Source of the DNA: Flavihumibacter fluvii
GTDB lineage: Bacteria > Bacteroidota > Bacteroidia > Chitinophagales > Chitinophagaceae
DNA length: 64,000 bases
Reading direction: 5' to 3'
Assembly (NCBI RefSeq): GCF_018595675.2
Contig: NZ_CP092333.1
Coordinates: 124,001-188,000, forward strand
Shown: in pieces, positions 36,068 through 45,450 of the stretch
How the letters are laid out: the number at the start of each line of letters is the position of its first letter
How positions within the stretch are numbered: position 1 is the first letter of the stretch
Program-made: the position numbers and the translations under genes
Notes under the pieces: generated by a model
What the model was told of the DNA's origin: nothing
The model's input: only the letters and a program-made list of their open reading frames with translations
The model's database searches: none

Positions 36068-36880
36068 TTATTTAATCATCTCATCCATATTGCGGTTATT
36101 ATCAATCTTTCCGGTTTGCTCCAGCATGCGCATATCCTTGGCATCTTTCAGGAATTCCGACGCAAAAATAAAATCGTTCAGGCGCTGGTTTTTGCTGAAA
36201 ATAATCTCCTTGTTATTCCCTTCCCATTCCTTATTGCCCTGGTACATATAGATGATCTTGTCTCCAATCTCCATCACACTGTTCATGTCATGGGTGTTGA
36301 TCACAGTGGTCGTATTGAATTCCAGGGTAAGCTCCTTGATCAGCTTATCGATCACTAATGAAGTCTGCGGGTCAAGACCCGAATTGGGTTCATCACAAAA
36401 AAGGTATTTCGGATTCAGCACTACCGCCCGGGCAATGCCCACCCTCTTTTTCATCCCGCCGCTGATCTCTGCCGGGAATTTCTTATTCGTGTCTTTCAGG
36501 TTCACCCTGTCCAGCACTTCATTCACGCGCTTTCTCTTCTGTAAAAGGCTCCAGTCCGTAAACATATCTAATGGAAACTGGATGTTTTGCTCCACTGTTA
36601 AACTGTCGAACAGCGCCGATCCCTGGAACAGCATTCCGATCTCTTTCCTGATCTCTTTGCGGTGTTCATCATCCATCTGGGTAAAATCCTGGCCATCATC
36701 ATATAAGATCTGCCCACTGTCCGGTTCAAACAGACCCACCAGGCATTTCATAAATACCGTTTTTCCGCTCCCGCTCGAACCAATGATCAGGTTACATTTA
36801 CCTGTTTCCATGGTGGCACTCACATCACTGATCACCACTTTGTCTCCAAACCCTTTTACAATATTTTTTACTTCGATCAT
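36068..36880 (-). CDS. mlaF: ABC transporter ATP-binding protein, MlaF-type
   Basis: A 270-residue ATPase of the lipid-transport (Mla/MCE) class. Walker A is GSSGSGKTVFMKCL (about residue 33), then a Q-loop (MLFQGSALFDSLTVEQN), the signature SGGMKKRVGIARA, Walker B (YLFCDEPNSGLDP) and the H-loop (INTHDMNS). The SGGMKKR form and the LFDSLTV stretch are typical of MlaF. It follows the MlaE-type permease gene by 9 bases. A substrate-binding MCE protein is not in the window. The likely role is phospholipid trafficking between membranes. Confidence 0.9.
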   Translation of the reverse strand: MIEVKNIVKGFGDKVVISDVSATMETGKCNLIIGSSGSGKTVFMKCLVGLFEPDSGQILYDDGQDFTQMDDEHRKEIRKEIGMLFQGSALFDSLTVEQNIQFPLDMFTDWSLLQKRKRVNEVLDRVNLKDTNKKFPAEISGGMKKRVGIARAVVLNPKYLFCDEPNSGLDPQTSLVIDKLIKELTLEFNTTTVINTHDMNSVMEIGDKIIYMYQGNKEWEGNNKEIIFSKNQRLNDFIFASEFLKDAKDMRMLEQTGKIDNNRNMDEMIK

Positions 36881-36889
36881 ATTGGCTGA

Positions 36890-37627
36890 TTATAGTAGGA
36901 TGGCCGCTAGTACATAATCTGCAAATAAGATCAGTACGCAACTCACGACCACCGATTTTGTGCTGGCCCTTCCAATTTCAAGGGCACCGCCCTCAACATG
37001 GTAACCATAAAATGCCGGCACACTGGATATAATAAACGAAAATACATAGGCTTTCACCATGGCAAAGAATACATTATAGGGAAGGAAGCTGTTTAATAGT
37101 CCCTTATCAAAATCTGTATTGGATAGTATTCCGGTGGCCGTTCCTGCGATCCTGCCACCCCAGATGCCTAATCCGGCTGAGATCACTACCAGCATCGGGA
37201 TCACCACCAAAGCCGCTACAATTTTGGGTAATACCAGGTAGGTCTTGGTATTGATCCCCATGATCTCCAATGCATCGATCTGCTCACTCACCCGCATATT
37301 GCCTAACTCACTCGCAATCTTACTGCCAACCACACCCGCCAGGACGATACAAACCAGGGTAGGCGCAAATTCCAGCAATACCGTATCCCGCACAATCTGC
37401 GCAATGGATGATTTGGGGATCAGCGGACTCACCAGCTGGTAAGCCGTTTGCAAGGTGGATACCGCACCCATAAACACAGAAATGATCACCACTATACCCA
37501 ATGACCCAATGCCGATATCATTGCACTGGTGCATAAACTCTTTCCAATATACTTTCCTGTTCTCCGGCTTGGAGAACATGCCTTTCAACATCAGGATATA
37601 CCGGCCAAACTCAGTAAAAAATTTCAT
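36890..37627 (-). CDS. mlaE: ABC transporter permease, MlaE family
   Basis: About 245 residues with five to six hydrophobic helices. The family signature is ASELGNMRVSEQIDALEIMG, followed by the LVLPKIVAALVVIPMLV helix. The frame is open from 37675, but MKFFTEFGRY at 37627 is the natural start. It is transcribed with the ATPase gene (9 bases apart) and lies about 50 bases after the maeB stop on the same strand, so all three could share a transcript. Confidence 0.9.
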   Translation of the reverse strand: MKFFTEFGRYILMLKGMFSKPENRKVYWKEFMHQCNDIGIGSLGIVVIISVFMGAVSTLQTAYQLVSPLIPKSSIAQIVRDTVLLEFAPTLVCIVLAGVVGSKIASELGNMRVSEQIDALEIMGINTKTYLVLPKIVAALVVIPMLVVISAGLGIWGGRIAGTATGILSNTDFDKGLLNSFLPYNVFFAMVKAYVFSFIISSVPAFYGYHVEGGALEIGRASTKSVVVSCVLILFADYVLAAILL

Positions 37628-37675
37628 GCTTATGGACTTGCTGCGTAAAATACAATTTATTTGGCTGGACGTCAA

Positions 37676-40021
37676 TTACATGTCCCGCGATACCTTTTTA
37701 AACTTTTTCCACCACTTCGATTTGGTGACGATTTCCTGTGTGGGGGTTTTGGCGCATTTCATTTGCGCATCGATCACTGCCACCAATGCCATATTAAAGA
37801 TGCTCCTTACCGAACTGCCTAATTGCAGGACATGCACCGGCTTTTTGATGCCCAGTAATATTGGCCCGATTGCATCCGCGCCACCCACTTCCTTCAGCAG
37901 GTTGTAGGCAACGTTACCCGCAGCGAGGTTGGGGAAGATCAGTGTATTTACATCCTGGTCAACCAACTCACTGAACGGATAGTTCTCTTTCAGGATCTCT
38001 TTGTTAAAAGCAATATTGGCCTGCATCTCACCATCCACCATCAATGATGGATGCCGCTCTTTTACCAGCCTGCGCGCATCAGACACCAGCCTGGCTTCCG
38101 GTGAAGCACTACTGCCAAAATTGGAGTAGCTCATCATCGCAATCCTTGGGGTCAGGTTGAAATTGCGTACTTCTTTAGCGACCAGTAGCGTTATTTCTGC
38201 CAGCTCCTCTGCGGTCGGATTGAAATTTACCGTGGTGTCTGCAAGGAATAGCGGCCCCTTTTTTGTTAATAAAAGATACATGCCGGCGATCTTTTTTACG
38301 CCGTCTTCTGTACCAATTACCTGGATGGCGGGCCTGATAGTCTCGTCATAATTCCTCGTTAATCCAGATATCATGGCATCGGCATCACCGGTCTCCACCA
38401 TCATACAGCCAAAATAATTGCGGTCTTTCATCATCTTGAAAGACTCATATTTATTCATGCCCTTACGTTGCCGCTTCTGGAAAAATAACTGCGAATACAT
38501 CCTTCGTTTCTCCTCCTGGTCATCACTTCGCGGATCAATAATGGGAATAGTATCGAGATCAATATTATTTTCCGCTGCAATGGATTTGATTTTTTTCTCA
38601 TCCCCTAACAGGATGGGATAGGCGACGCCTTCTTCAAATATGATCTGCGCTGCTTTCAGGATCTTGAGGTTATCGGCTTCTGCAAATACCAGCCGCTTCG
38701 GGTTTCCACGGGCTTTACTTCCCAGTACCCGCATCAACTGGTTGTCTAGCCCAAGCCTGCGGTTCAGTTCAAGAGCATAGGCATTCCAGTCAGAAATGGT
38801 CGTCATAGCTACTCCACTGTCTATGGCCGCCTTTGCTACAGCTGGGGCAACGGTGCTTAATAACCTCGGATCAAGTGGTTTGGGTATGATATAGGTCGGG
38901 CCAAAACTGATGTTCTTTTCATTATAGGCAAGGTTCACAATTTCAGGAACCGGACCCTTCGCCAGTTCGGCCAAAGCATGGACGGCGGCCAGTTTCATGG
39001 CTTCATTGATCTGCCTTGCCCGCACATCCAGGGCACCCCTGAAAATAAATGGGAACCCCAGTACATTATTGACCTGGTTGGGATAATCGCTTCGGCCCGT
39101 TGCCATGATGATATCTTTTCTTGCTCCAACGGCTATTTCATAGGCTATTTCCGGATCCGGGTTGGCCATAGCAAACACGATCGGGTTTTTGGCCATGCTT
39201 TTCACCATTTCCGCATCCACTACATTGGCAACGCTTAATCCCAGGAATACATCCGCTTCCTTTAAGGCCTTTGCTAATGTCCAGTCTGCCGATTTAACGG
39301 CAAATGGCAATCTGTCCGGGCCAAGGTCGGTCCTGTCCTTATGTAAAACGCCATCCTTGTCAAATACAATAAAATTCTCATGGCGGGCTCCCAACGAGAT
39401 ATATAATTTAATGCAGGCCATCGCTGCCGCACCTGCACCGTTGATCACAAACCGCACTTTTTCGATTTTCTTCTTTTGAAGCTCAAGTGCATTCAATAGG
39501 GCTGCCGAACTGATGATGGCCGTTCCGTGCTGGTCATCATGCATCACCGGGATGTTCAGCTGTTTCTTTAATTCCTGCTCTATATAAAAACACTCCGGGG
39601 CCTTGATGTCTTCCAGGTTAATGCCACCAAATGTTGGCTCCAGCGCTTTGACGATCTCTACAAATTTTACGGGGTCTTTTTCATTCACCTCTATATCAAA
39701 TACATCGATATCTGCAAAAATCTTAAACAGTACCGCTTTCCCTTCCATGACTGGTTTGCTGGCTTCCGGACCTATATCTCCCAGGCCCAGCACCGCTGTG
39801 CCATTACTGATCACCGCTACTAGGTTGCCTTTTGCGGTGTATTTGTACACATTTTCGCGGTTGGCGGCAATCTCTTTACAAGGTTCGGCAACACCCGGAC
39901 TATAAGCTAGTGATAAATCACGTTGGGTTTTTGCTTCTTTCGTAGGAACCACTTCAATTTTACCGGGCTTCCCCTTGGCATGGTATTCCAGGGCTTCCGA
40001 TCGTCTGGTTTCTTTACTCAT
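37676..40021 (-). CDS. maeB: NADP-dependent malic enzyme (with C-terminal phosphotransacetylase-like domain)
   Basis: 781 residues. The first 420 are malic enzyme: [33 protein letters not shown], the metal-binding [12 protein letters not shown] and NAD(P)-binding [15 protein letters not shown]. The last 330 are a phosphate-acetyltransferase-like domain ([17 protein letters not shown] ... [25 protein letters not shown]), as in MaeB-type hybrid enzymes, where it regulates rather than catalyses. It converts malate to pyruvate and CO2 with NADPH. Normal length for the hybrid form. It is divergent from the ABC operon at 40127. Confidence 0.96.
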   Translation of the reverse strand: MSKETRRSEALEYHAKGKPGKIEVVPTKEAKTQRDLSLAYSPGVAEPCKEIAANRENVYKYTAKGNLVAVISNGTAVLGLGDIGPEASKPVMEGKAVLFKIFADIDVFDIEVNEKDPVKFVEIVKALEPTFGGINLEDIKAPECFYIEQELKKQLNIPVMHDDQHGTAIISSAALLNALELQKKKIEKVRFVINGAGAAAMACIKLYISLGARHENFIVFDKDGVLHKDRTDLGPDRLPFAVKSADWTLAKALKEADVFLGLSVANVVDAEMVKSMAKNPIVFAMANPDPEIAYEIAVGARKDIIMATGRSDYPNQVNNVLGFPFIFRGALDVRARQINEAMKLAAVHALAELAKGPVPEIVNLAYNEKNISFGPTYIIPKPLDPRLLSTVAPAVAKAAIDSGVAMTTISDWNAYALELNRRLGLDNQLMRVLGSKARGNPKRLVFAEADNLKILKAAQIIFEEGVAYPILLGDEKKIKSIAAENNIDLDTIPIIDPRSDDQEEKRRMYSQLFFQKRQRKGMNKYESFKMMKDRNYFGCMMVETGDADAMISGLTRNYDETIRPAIQVIGTEDGVKKIAGMYLLLTKKGPLFLADTTVNFNPTAEELAEITLLVAKEVRNFNLTPRIAMMSYSNFGSSASPEARLVSDARRLVKERHPSLMVDGEMQANIAFNKEILKENYPFSELVDQDVNTLIFPNLAAGNVAYNLLKEVGGADAIGPILLGIKKPVHVLQLGSSVRSIFNMALVAVIDAQMKCAKTPTQEIVTKSKWWKKFKKVSRDM

Positions 40022-40058
40022 AGGGCTGCAAAGTACGAAATGCCGTTTTGCAAATAAT

Positions 40059-40089
40059 TTTGGTTGATAAAGAATAATCTGTATACTTG
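40059..40089 (+). promoter_or_regulatory. Promoter of the ABC-GntR operon
   Basis: TTTG (40059-40062), exactly 19 bases, then TATACTTG (40082-40089), one mismatch from TAnnTTTG. The ATG of the first gene is at 40127, so the leader would be about 30 bases. The -7 box runs straight into the GTAC repeats. Confidence 0.6.
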
Positions 40090-40116
40090 TACTGTATTAG
40101 TACATTAGTACACTAA
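40088..40116 (+). promoter_or_regulatory. Candidate operator for the YtrA-type GntR repressor (GTAC repeats)
   Basis: TGTACT (40088-40093) and AGTACA (40099-40104) form a perfect inverted repeat around 5 bases. The 8-mer TTAGTACA is repeated in tandem (40097-40104, 40105-40112), and TTAGT-AC-ACTAA (40105-40116) is a second inverted repeat. The cluster overlaps the end of the -7 box and the predicted start of transcription, the place for a repressor. The GntR gene is third in the operon, so autoregulation is the natural reading (inference). Confidence 0.5.
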
Positions 40117-40126
40117 AGCATTAGAC

Positions 40127-40957
40127 ATGATTCAGATTAAAGACCTCCATTATAGTTACGGGAGCAAGCCTGTTTTTTCGGGGTTGTCGCTGGAACTGCA
40201 CCCTGGGCATATATATGGACTACTTGGTAAAAACGGTACAGGTAAATCAACCCTGCTGCGCACCATCGGCGGATTGCTCTTTCCCAGGCAGGGTAGTATA
40301 CAGGTCTTAGGCTACAATCCCGGAAAACGCCAGCCAGATTTCCTGCGCCAGGTTTTTATGGTTCCGGAAGAGTTCTATTTTCCCAATATTTCCATCAAGG
40401 CCTTTGTCGCCGGAAATGCACCTTTTTACCCGAATTACAGCCAGGAGCAATTCGATCGGTACCTGCAGGAGTTTTCCATTCCACTGGACCAGCTTCTCCA
40501 GGAAATGAGTTATGGCCAGAAGAAAAAACTGCTCATCAGTTTTGCCCTGGCCTGCAATACACCGGTATTGTTGATGGATGAACCTACAAACGGCCTCGAT
40601 ATTATGAGCAAGAGCCAGTTCCGCAAGGTGATGGCCGGCGCGGTGGCTGATAATAAATGTATCCTCATCAGTACCCACCAGGTGAAAGACCTCGAAAACC
40701 TGATCGATCGTATCACCATTATTGATGAAGGAAATATTCTCTTCGACCAAACGGTTGACCGCATTTGTAACCGTTTAAACTTTAAGATTTCCTTCGACAG
40801 CGATGAGATCAGGACAGCTATTTACCAGGAAACTTCCCTGAAAGGCAACGCAATCATTACTTCTAATAATGAAGAAGAAGATAGTCGCATTGACCTTGAA
40901 ATGCTCTATAAGGCCATCGTCACCAATAAAGAAGCAGTGCATGCTGCTTTCAAATAG
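40127..40957 (+). CDS. ABC transporter ATP-binding protein
   Basis: A 276-residue ATPase: Walker A GLLGKNGTGKSTLLRTI (about residue 34), signature-like LQEMSYGQKKKLLISFALA, Walker B PVLLMDEPTNGLD and H-loop ISTHQVKDL. The YGQKKK form of the signature and the short C-terminal tail resemble ATPases of YtrB/EcsA type found with YtrA regulators. First gene of a plus-strand operon with a membrane partner 24 bases downstream and a GntR regulator after it. The substrate is unknown; cell-envelope stress or drug export is usual for this type. Confidence 0.92.
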   Translation: MIQIKDLHYSYGSKPVFSGLSLELHPGHIYGLLGKNGTGKSTLLRTIGGLLFPRQGSIQVLGYNPGKRQPDFLRQVFMVPEEFYFPNISIKAFVAGNAPFYPNYSQEQFDRYLQEFSIPLDQLLQEMSYGQKKKLLISFALACNTPVLLMDEPTNGLDIMSKSQFRKVMAGAVADNKCILISTHQVKDLENLIDRITIIDEGNILFDQTVDRICNRLNFKISFDSDEIRTAIYQETSLKGNAIITSNNEEEDSRIDLEMLYKAIVTNKEAVHAAFK

Positions 40958-40981
40958 TTATTCAAACCAAAACCTTCTTAC

Positions 40982-41788
40982 ATGAACAGCTCGTTCAGTT
41001 TTCAAAGACTTTTCCTGCTCATCCGCAAGCAATGGGCAGAAAACAACCGGTTTTACGGCCTGGCTACGCTTGCCTTACTGGGCGTGATGGCCATGGTGTT
41101 TATTATTTTCTGGATAATGATGGACCATCCTTATTATCGTGAAGACCACACCCTGTCCATTTATTTTGTTGGACTCTTCCTGCTGGGTTGTCTTTTTGCC
41201 AGTACTTCTTTCCAGGCACTCGGTGAAAAAGAAAAAGGCCAGTATTGGTTGAGCCTGCCCGCAACACATGCAGAGAAACTGGTTACAGTCATCCTGTTTA
41301 GTACGGTGCTGTTCTTTGTGGTCTATACAGCCTGCTTTCTGCTGGTTAAATGGCTGGCCTTATCCTATGTTCAATTCAGGATGCATTCGGTTCCCATTAT
41401 AGAGTACCAAAAAATTGATTGGACGAAAAATGTTTCAATTGTTGTACCCTATTTGTTACTGTGTTTCATGGCTGTCCAGGCACTTTTCCTGCTGGGATCC
41501 ATTTACTTCAGGAAGTATGCTTATGTGAAAACGATTATCCTGGGTGCCTGCTTTTTCGGGGCTTATGTCTTTGTTATGTTCAAGATGTATAACGGTTTTC
41601 TTCCTGAAAACTACCATTGGGAGGTCTATAGGGTGGTCTTCAATAATTTTCCGGATAATAACGGTATTTATCACCAGTATTCATTCGGGGAAACGTTTAA
41701 CCAGGTTTTGCTGGCCATCGTAAAATGGATCTGGGCACCGGTATTCTGGGTGATCGCATGGTTCCGGCTTCGCGAAAAAGAAATCTAA
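40982..41788 (+). CDS. ABC-2-like membrane subunit of the GntR-linked transporter
   Basis: A 268-residue membrane protein with about six hydrophobic segments (GLATLALLGVMAMVFIIFWI, IYFVGLFLLGCLFASTSF, VTVILFSTVLFFVVYTACFL, VPYLLLCFMAVQALFLLG, TIILGACFFGAYVFVMF and a final one near IVKWIWAPVFWVIAWF). No enzyme motif is seen. A segment GEKEKGQYWLSLPATHAEKL between helices 2 and 3 is common in permease partners of YtrB-type ATPases. Its position directly after the ATPase gene makes it the transport partner. Confidence 0.82.
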   Translation: MNSSFSFQRLFLLIRKQWAENNRFYGLATLALLGVMAMVFIIFWIMMDHPYYREDHTLSIYFVGLFLLGCLFASTSFQALGEKEKGQYWLSLPATHAEKLVTVILFSTVLFFVVYTACFLLVKWLALSYVQFRMHSVPIIEYQKIDWTKNVSIVVPYLLLCFMAVQALFLLGSIYFRKYAYVKTIILGACFFGAYVFVMFKMYNGFLPENYHWEVYRVVFNNFPDNNGIYHQYSFGETFNQVLLAIVKWIWAPVFWVIAWFRLREKEI

Positions 41789-41812
41789 TGATCACCAACA
41801 ACAAAAAAAATT

Positions 41813-42190
41813 ATGCAATTCAATAATAACGGCCAGGCAATTTACCTGCAGATCGTTGACTATATCTGCGAAAAGATTTTGCTGGGTGAATACAAAGCTG
41901 AGGATAAGATTCCCAGTGTGCGGGAACTGGCCATGCAACTGGAAGTTAATCCCAATACTGTAGCCAGGGCTTACGAGCTGTTACGCCAGCAACAATTGAT
42001 CTTCGATAAAAGGGGCATCGGGTATTTCATTTCGGATGAAGCAAAATCCATTGCACTCACTTACCGAAAGCAGGAATTTTCGGAAAAAGAATTACCCGCA
42101 TTGTTCCGCATCATGTTTATGCTGGGTATGGAACCTAAAGACCTTTCCCCTGCCTATGAGAATTTTAAAAACAAACACGCAGCTGCTTAA
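41813..42190 (+). CDS. GntR family transcriptional regulator, YtrA subfamily
   Basis: A 125-residue protein: a winged helix-turn-helix (IYLQIVDYICEKILLGEY, then IPSVRELAMQLEVNPNTVARAYELL) and a short C-terminal helical tail, the size of YtrA-type GntR proteins that lack a large effector domain. IPSVRELA and NPNTVxRAY are family hallmarks. It lies 24 bases after the membrane subunit gene and very likely represses its own operon through the GTAC repeats at 40088-40116. Confidence 0.93.
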   Translation: MQFNNNGQAIYLQIVDYICEKILLGEYKAEDKIPSVRELAMQLEVNPNTVARAYELLRQQQLIFDKRGIGYFISDEAKSIALTYRKQEFSEKELPALFRIMFMLGMEPKDLSPAYENFKNKHAAA

Positions 42191-42200
42191 CTTTTTTAAT

Positions 42201-42929
42201 ATGAAAACAAGTAACCGAATTTTGCTTGGACTGATTACCATCCTTGTTCTCCTTCCCGTGCTGATGCTATGGGGATTCAGGAATAAAATTGCCACAAATG
42301 ATTTTACTGTTGAAAAATACGGTTGGTCTGTCAATTCGAATAAGGAGATGCCGTTGACAGCTTCCAGGTTCATCAAATTACAGGCACCCGACAGTACGGA
42401 TATGCACTGCCAGTTGATGTTTGGTGGCAATGACCATTACCAGCTAAATAGATATGACACGGACGACAGCCTGGCTGTAATACAAGTTGCGGATACCTTA
42501 TTTTTTCGATTCATACCCGCTGCCCGTGAAGTTGGTAACCATGAAAATCCGGAATTGTATTTTAATCTCTATTTATCAGCTGCCCCGCCAATTTTTGCTG
42601 ACGGTGTAGATATTTCGGTTGATTCGATGGGCCGTGCTGATTCCCTGCAGGTGCACCTTGTAAATAATAGTAGTATCGACCTGGGTAATGATGTATCGCG
42701 GGATAAGCAGATTCAATATGGTAATATTTCAGTTACTGCAGATAATAGCAAGATCACTTTATACCCTAAGCTCAATATGCAGTCCTTGAACGTAACACTA
42801 ACCGGGAACGCTTCGCTGGATATTGATAAGGAGGCGAAAATCGGTAAAGTATCGGGCACGGTATCACCTAACGCAATGGTTAATGGACCGGCCAGTTATA
42901 TGTACCAGCTGTTATTTGATCATAATTAA
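42201..42929 (+). CDS. Membrane-anchored protein of unknown function, possibly DUF2807-like
   Basis: About 242 residues. The ATG at 42201 is chosen because it starts an N-terminal membrane anchor or uncleaved signal (LLGLITILVLLPVLMLWGF); the frame is open further upstream but overlaps the GntR gene. The rest is beta-rich with repeating LQVHLVNNSSIDLG, ISVTADNSKITLYP and LNVTLTGNASLDI strands, similar to the beta-helix-like autotransporter-adhesin-type domain (DUF2807); that match is tentative. It follows the GntR gene by 10 bases, so it is part of the ABC operon and may sense or stabilise the envelope. Its stop overlaps the M20 gene by 4 bases. Confidence 0.75.
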   Translation: MKTSNRILLGLITILVLLPVLMLWGFRNKIATNDFTVEKYGWSVNSNKEMPLTASRFIKLQAPDSTDMHCQLMFGGNDHYQLNRYDTDDSLAVIQVADTLFFRFIPAAREVGNHENPELYFNLYLSAAPPIFADGVDISVDSMGRADSLQVHLVNNSSIDLGNDVSRDKQIQYGNISVTADNSKITLYPKLNMQSLNVTLTGNASLDIDKEAKIGKVSGTVSPNAMVNGPASYMYQLLFDHN

Positions 42930-44110
42930 ACCGTTGCTGATGCGCCGAGCCAGGCCATGATGCCCATGCCGGTTTCTATCGCCGATTCATCTATATTAAA
43001 AGTGGGGGTATGTACGCCGGAAACAATTCCTTTTTCCGCGTTCATGACACCAAGCCGGAAAAAACAGCCCGGCACCTGTTGGGTATAGTAGCCGAAATCT
43101 TCAGCACCCATTCGGATCTCGGTTTCCCCAACATTGTTTTCTCCCATATAGGTTTGGGCCAGGGCTTTGGCCGTCACGTGAAGGCGCTCATTGTTATACA
43201 CCGATGGGTAACCGATATCGATATGACAATCCACTTCAGCACCCATGCTATGTGCGGTGCCTTCTACAATCTTGCGGATCAGTTCATGTGCCCTGAAACG
43301 CCATTTTTCATCCATAGCCCTGAAAGTACCCATCAGCTTAACTTCACTTGGAATGACATTCGTAGTATGCCCGCCCTGGAAGGAAGTGATCGACAACACC
43401 GAAGCCATCTGGGGCTCCCGGTTCCTGCTGATTACCTGCTGTAAGGCGATAATGATATGTGAAGCCACGAGAATTGTATCGGCAGTGTATTGCGGTGCTG
43501 CGGCATGTCCGCCTTTACTCCGGACAGTAATATAAATTTCATCTGCGCTCGCCATTACTTTTCCTTCCCTGAAACTCAACTGGCCAACCTGCAATTGCGG
43601 ATGGACGTGTAATCCAAAAATTGCAGCCGGACGTGGATTGTCCAGTACCCCGTCCCTGATCATAAGGCTTGCGCCGCCCGGGTTTTTTTCTTCACCGGGT
43701 TGGAATATCAATTTCACGGTACCCGACCATTGGGCTTTCAGTTCCTGTAAAATCCTGGCTGCACCTAGAAGGCAGGTGGTATGTACATCATGGCCACAGG
43801 CATGCATTATTCCGGGCCGTGTAGAAACATAAGGGATATCATTTGCTTCCTGGATCGGCAGGGCATCCATGTCGGCGCGCAAGGCAACTATCCGTGATGA
43901 AGGATCATTACCCTCTATGAGGCCGACCACACCCGTTTCCGCCATAGTCGTATAAGGAATACCCATTCCGCGCAATTGTTGCTGCACATATGCACTGGTT
44001 TCAAATTCCTGGTAACTTAATTCGGGATGGGCATGCAAATGACGCCGGATGCCAATAAACTGATCTGCATAAGCTGCGGCCAACTGCCGGATACTTTGGG
44101 GTAATGACAT
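42926..44110 (-). CDS. M20 family metallo-amidohydrolase (amino-acid N-acyl hydrolase type)
   Basis: A 394-residue peptidase/amidohydrolase. The N-terminus IGIRRHLHAHPELSYQEFET is the M20D signature. Metal ligands seen include C105, H107 and H110 (MHACGHDVHTTCLLG), the catalytic E140-E141 (QPGEEKNPGGAS) and H168-region GLHVHPQ, with a C-terminal GAEDFGYYTQQVPGCFFRLG. Similar to IAA-amino acid hydrolase, hippurate hydrolase and N-acetyl-diaminopimelate deacetylase types; the true substrate cannot be chosen. No signal peptide, so cytoplasmic. It is convergent with the previous gene (4-base overlap). Confidence 0.93.
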   Translation of the reverse strand: MSLPQSIRQLAAAYADQFIGIRRHLHAHPELSYQEFETSAYVQQQLRGMGIPYTTMAETGVVGLIEGNDPSSRIVALRADMDALPIQEANDIPYVSTRPGIMHACGHDVHTTCLLGAARILQELKAQWSGTVKLIFQPGEEKNPGGASLMIRDGVLDNPRPAAIFGLHVHPQLQVGQLSFREGKVMASADEIYITVRSKGGHAAAPQYTADTILVASHIIIALQQVISRNREPQMASVLSITSFQGGHTTNVIPSEVKLMGTFRAMDEKWRFRAHELIRKIVEGTAHSMGAEVDCHIDIGYPSVYNNERLHVTAKALAQTYMGENNVGETEIRMGAEDFGYYTQQVPGCFFRLGVMNAEKGIVSGVHTPTFNIDESAIETGMGIMAWLGASATV

Positions 44111-44124
44111 GGGGCAAAGATAGA

Positions 44125-44215
44125 GGTAAACGGTAAACGGTAAACAGTAAACGGTAAACGGTGAGGGGAATCAAATAGGTTCTTCCCGTTCACCGTTTAC
44201 TGTTTACCGTTCACC
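44125..44215. repeat. Heptamer repeat array forming a long inverted repeat
   Basis: Left arm: six consecutive 7-base units of GGTAAAC type (44125-44166, the fourth being AGTAAAC and the last GGTGAGG). Right arm: four units in the opposite sense (44188-44215). Units 2-5 on the left pair with the four on the right with only two differences, giving 28-base arms around 28 bases. It fills the gap between the SPOR and M20 genes and could terminate or process the transcript. Related arrays occur at 56937-56985 and 57788-57815. Confidence 0.85.
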
Positions 44216-44229
44216 ATTCAATTCTCTCC

Positions 44230-44655
44230 CTACTCACTGCTCTTATCCGGATTCACTTCCACTGTATCGTTAACGATAAATAAATTTTGGCTGAATTCCT
44301 TGCTCAACTGCCGTTGCACTTGTTCAGCATCCTTCCTGTTGATAAAATTCCCCACCCTGAGGCGGAAATAAGGAGCCTGGTACAAGAGGTAGGCCTTTAA
44401 TTCAGGATATAATGTATATACTTTGGTCTTTGCCTGGATGGCTGCATTCCTGTCGGTGGTATTGATCACCTGTATCCTGAATCCCGGGGAATTCCTGCGC
44501 GATTCGCGGGAGGTTGCTTCATTGATCTCTACCTGTTTTTTAACGAGCAGGTCTATCCGCGGATCTTTATGCACAGCAACGGTCGTTGAATCGACCTGGG
44601 CAAACGCACCCGGGGAAAGGAAAACAATAGCGGCAAATAACAGATAATGTCTCAT
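44230..44655 (-). CDS. SPOR domain-containing secreted protein
   Basis: A 141-residue protein with a signal peptide (LLFAAIVFLSPGAFAQ) and a C-terminal SPOR domain (about residues 55-125: GFRIQVINTTDRNAAIQAK and YFRLRVGNFINRKDAE). SPOR domains bind peptidoglycan that has lost its stem peptides, so a periplasmic role at septa or the cell wall is likely. It lies 34 bases after deoC on the same strand, with the inverted heptamer array immediately downstream. Confidence 0.88.
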   Translation of the reverse strand: MRHYLLFAAIVFLSPGAFAQVDSTTVAVHKDPRIDLLVKKQVEINEATSRESRRNSPGFRIQVINTTDRNAAIQAKTKVYTLYPELKAYLLYQAPYFRLRVGNFINRKDAEQVQRQLSKEFSQNLFIVNDTVEVNPDKSSE

Positions 44656-44689
44656 ATGATGTATAAATCAAATTTCCCGCCAATTTTTT

Positions 44690-45364
44690 TTAATAGTTCG
44701 CCAATTGGTGATCCGGCGCGCCCGTTACAATGGCCACACTGGCACTGCATCCCAGTCGCGAAGCTCCTGCGTCGACCAATGCCTTTGCAAAGGCATAATC
44801 CCGGATGCCCCCCGAGGCTTTAATTTTAACACTTTCCGGTAAATGCTTTTTCATCAGGTGAACCGCTTCCAGGCTGGCCCCTTTTTCGGCATATCCTGTT
44901 GACGTTTTCATATAATCGATGCCTAATCCACCCAACTTCTCACAGCACCGGATTATTTCCTCATCACTCAGGATACCAGACTCGATGATTACTTTCAGCA
45001 GCCGTCCTTTATTATGGCAGACTTCCCGCAACAGGCTCACCTCTTTCTGGATATAAGCCCAGTCATTCTGGCGCAGGGCAATCAGGTTGATCACCATATC
45101 AATTTCATGCGCGCCATCCACAACTGCCAGGATAGTTTCAGCCACTTTTGCCTCTGTGACCGAATACCCAAAAGGGAAGCCGGTGACCGTGGCTATTTTT
45201 ACGGATGTCGGGGCCAGGATGGTGGCCACCCTTTTTACAAATGGCGGGGGAATACAAACTGCGGGAAATCCATATTGAACGGCTTCGGAACACAATCGCT
45301 CAATTTCTGAAATGGTGGTTGTTGGTTTAAGGACCGTATGGTCAATACATTCGGCGATATTCAT
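44690..45364 (-). CDS. deoC: Deoxyribose-phosphate aldolase
   Basis: A 224-residue class I aldolase that splits 2-deoxyribose 5-phosphate into acetaldehyde and glyceraldehyde 3-phosphate. It has the N-terminal IDHTVLKPTTT, the VTGFPFGYS and EIDMVINL stretches, the Schiff-base lysine in MKTSTGYAEKGAS and the second lysine in IKASGGIRD. Length is normal for the short bacterial form. It starts close to the divergent amidohydrolase gene (86 bases apart) and is followed by the SPOR gene. Confidence 0.96.
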   Translation of the reverse strand: MNIAECIDHTVLKPTTTISEIERLCSEAVQYGFPAVCIPPPFVKRVATILAPTSVKIATVTGFPFGYSVTEAKVAETILAVVDGAHEIDMVINLIALRQNDWAYIQKEVSLLREVCHNKGRLLKVIIESGILSDEEIIRCCEKLGGLGIDYMKTSTGYAEKGASLEAVHLMKKHLPESVKIKASGGIRDYAFAKALVDAGASRLGCSASVAIVTGAPDHQLANY

Positions 45365-45450
45365 ATATAAAGGCCGTTGGTAAAATTCGGTAATCTAAGT
45401 TAGGCCATTTACTTATATTCGGCCAACACACGATTAAAACACACACATTC

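Noticed and set aside
44125-44215. Heptamer repeats as a possible CRISPR array
   Set aside because: The units are 7 bases with no spacers, and no cas gene is in the window.
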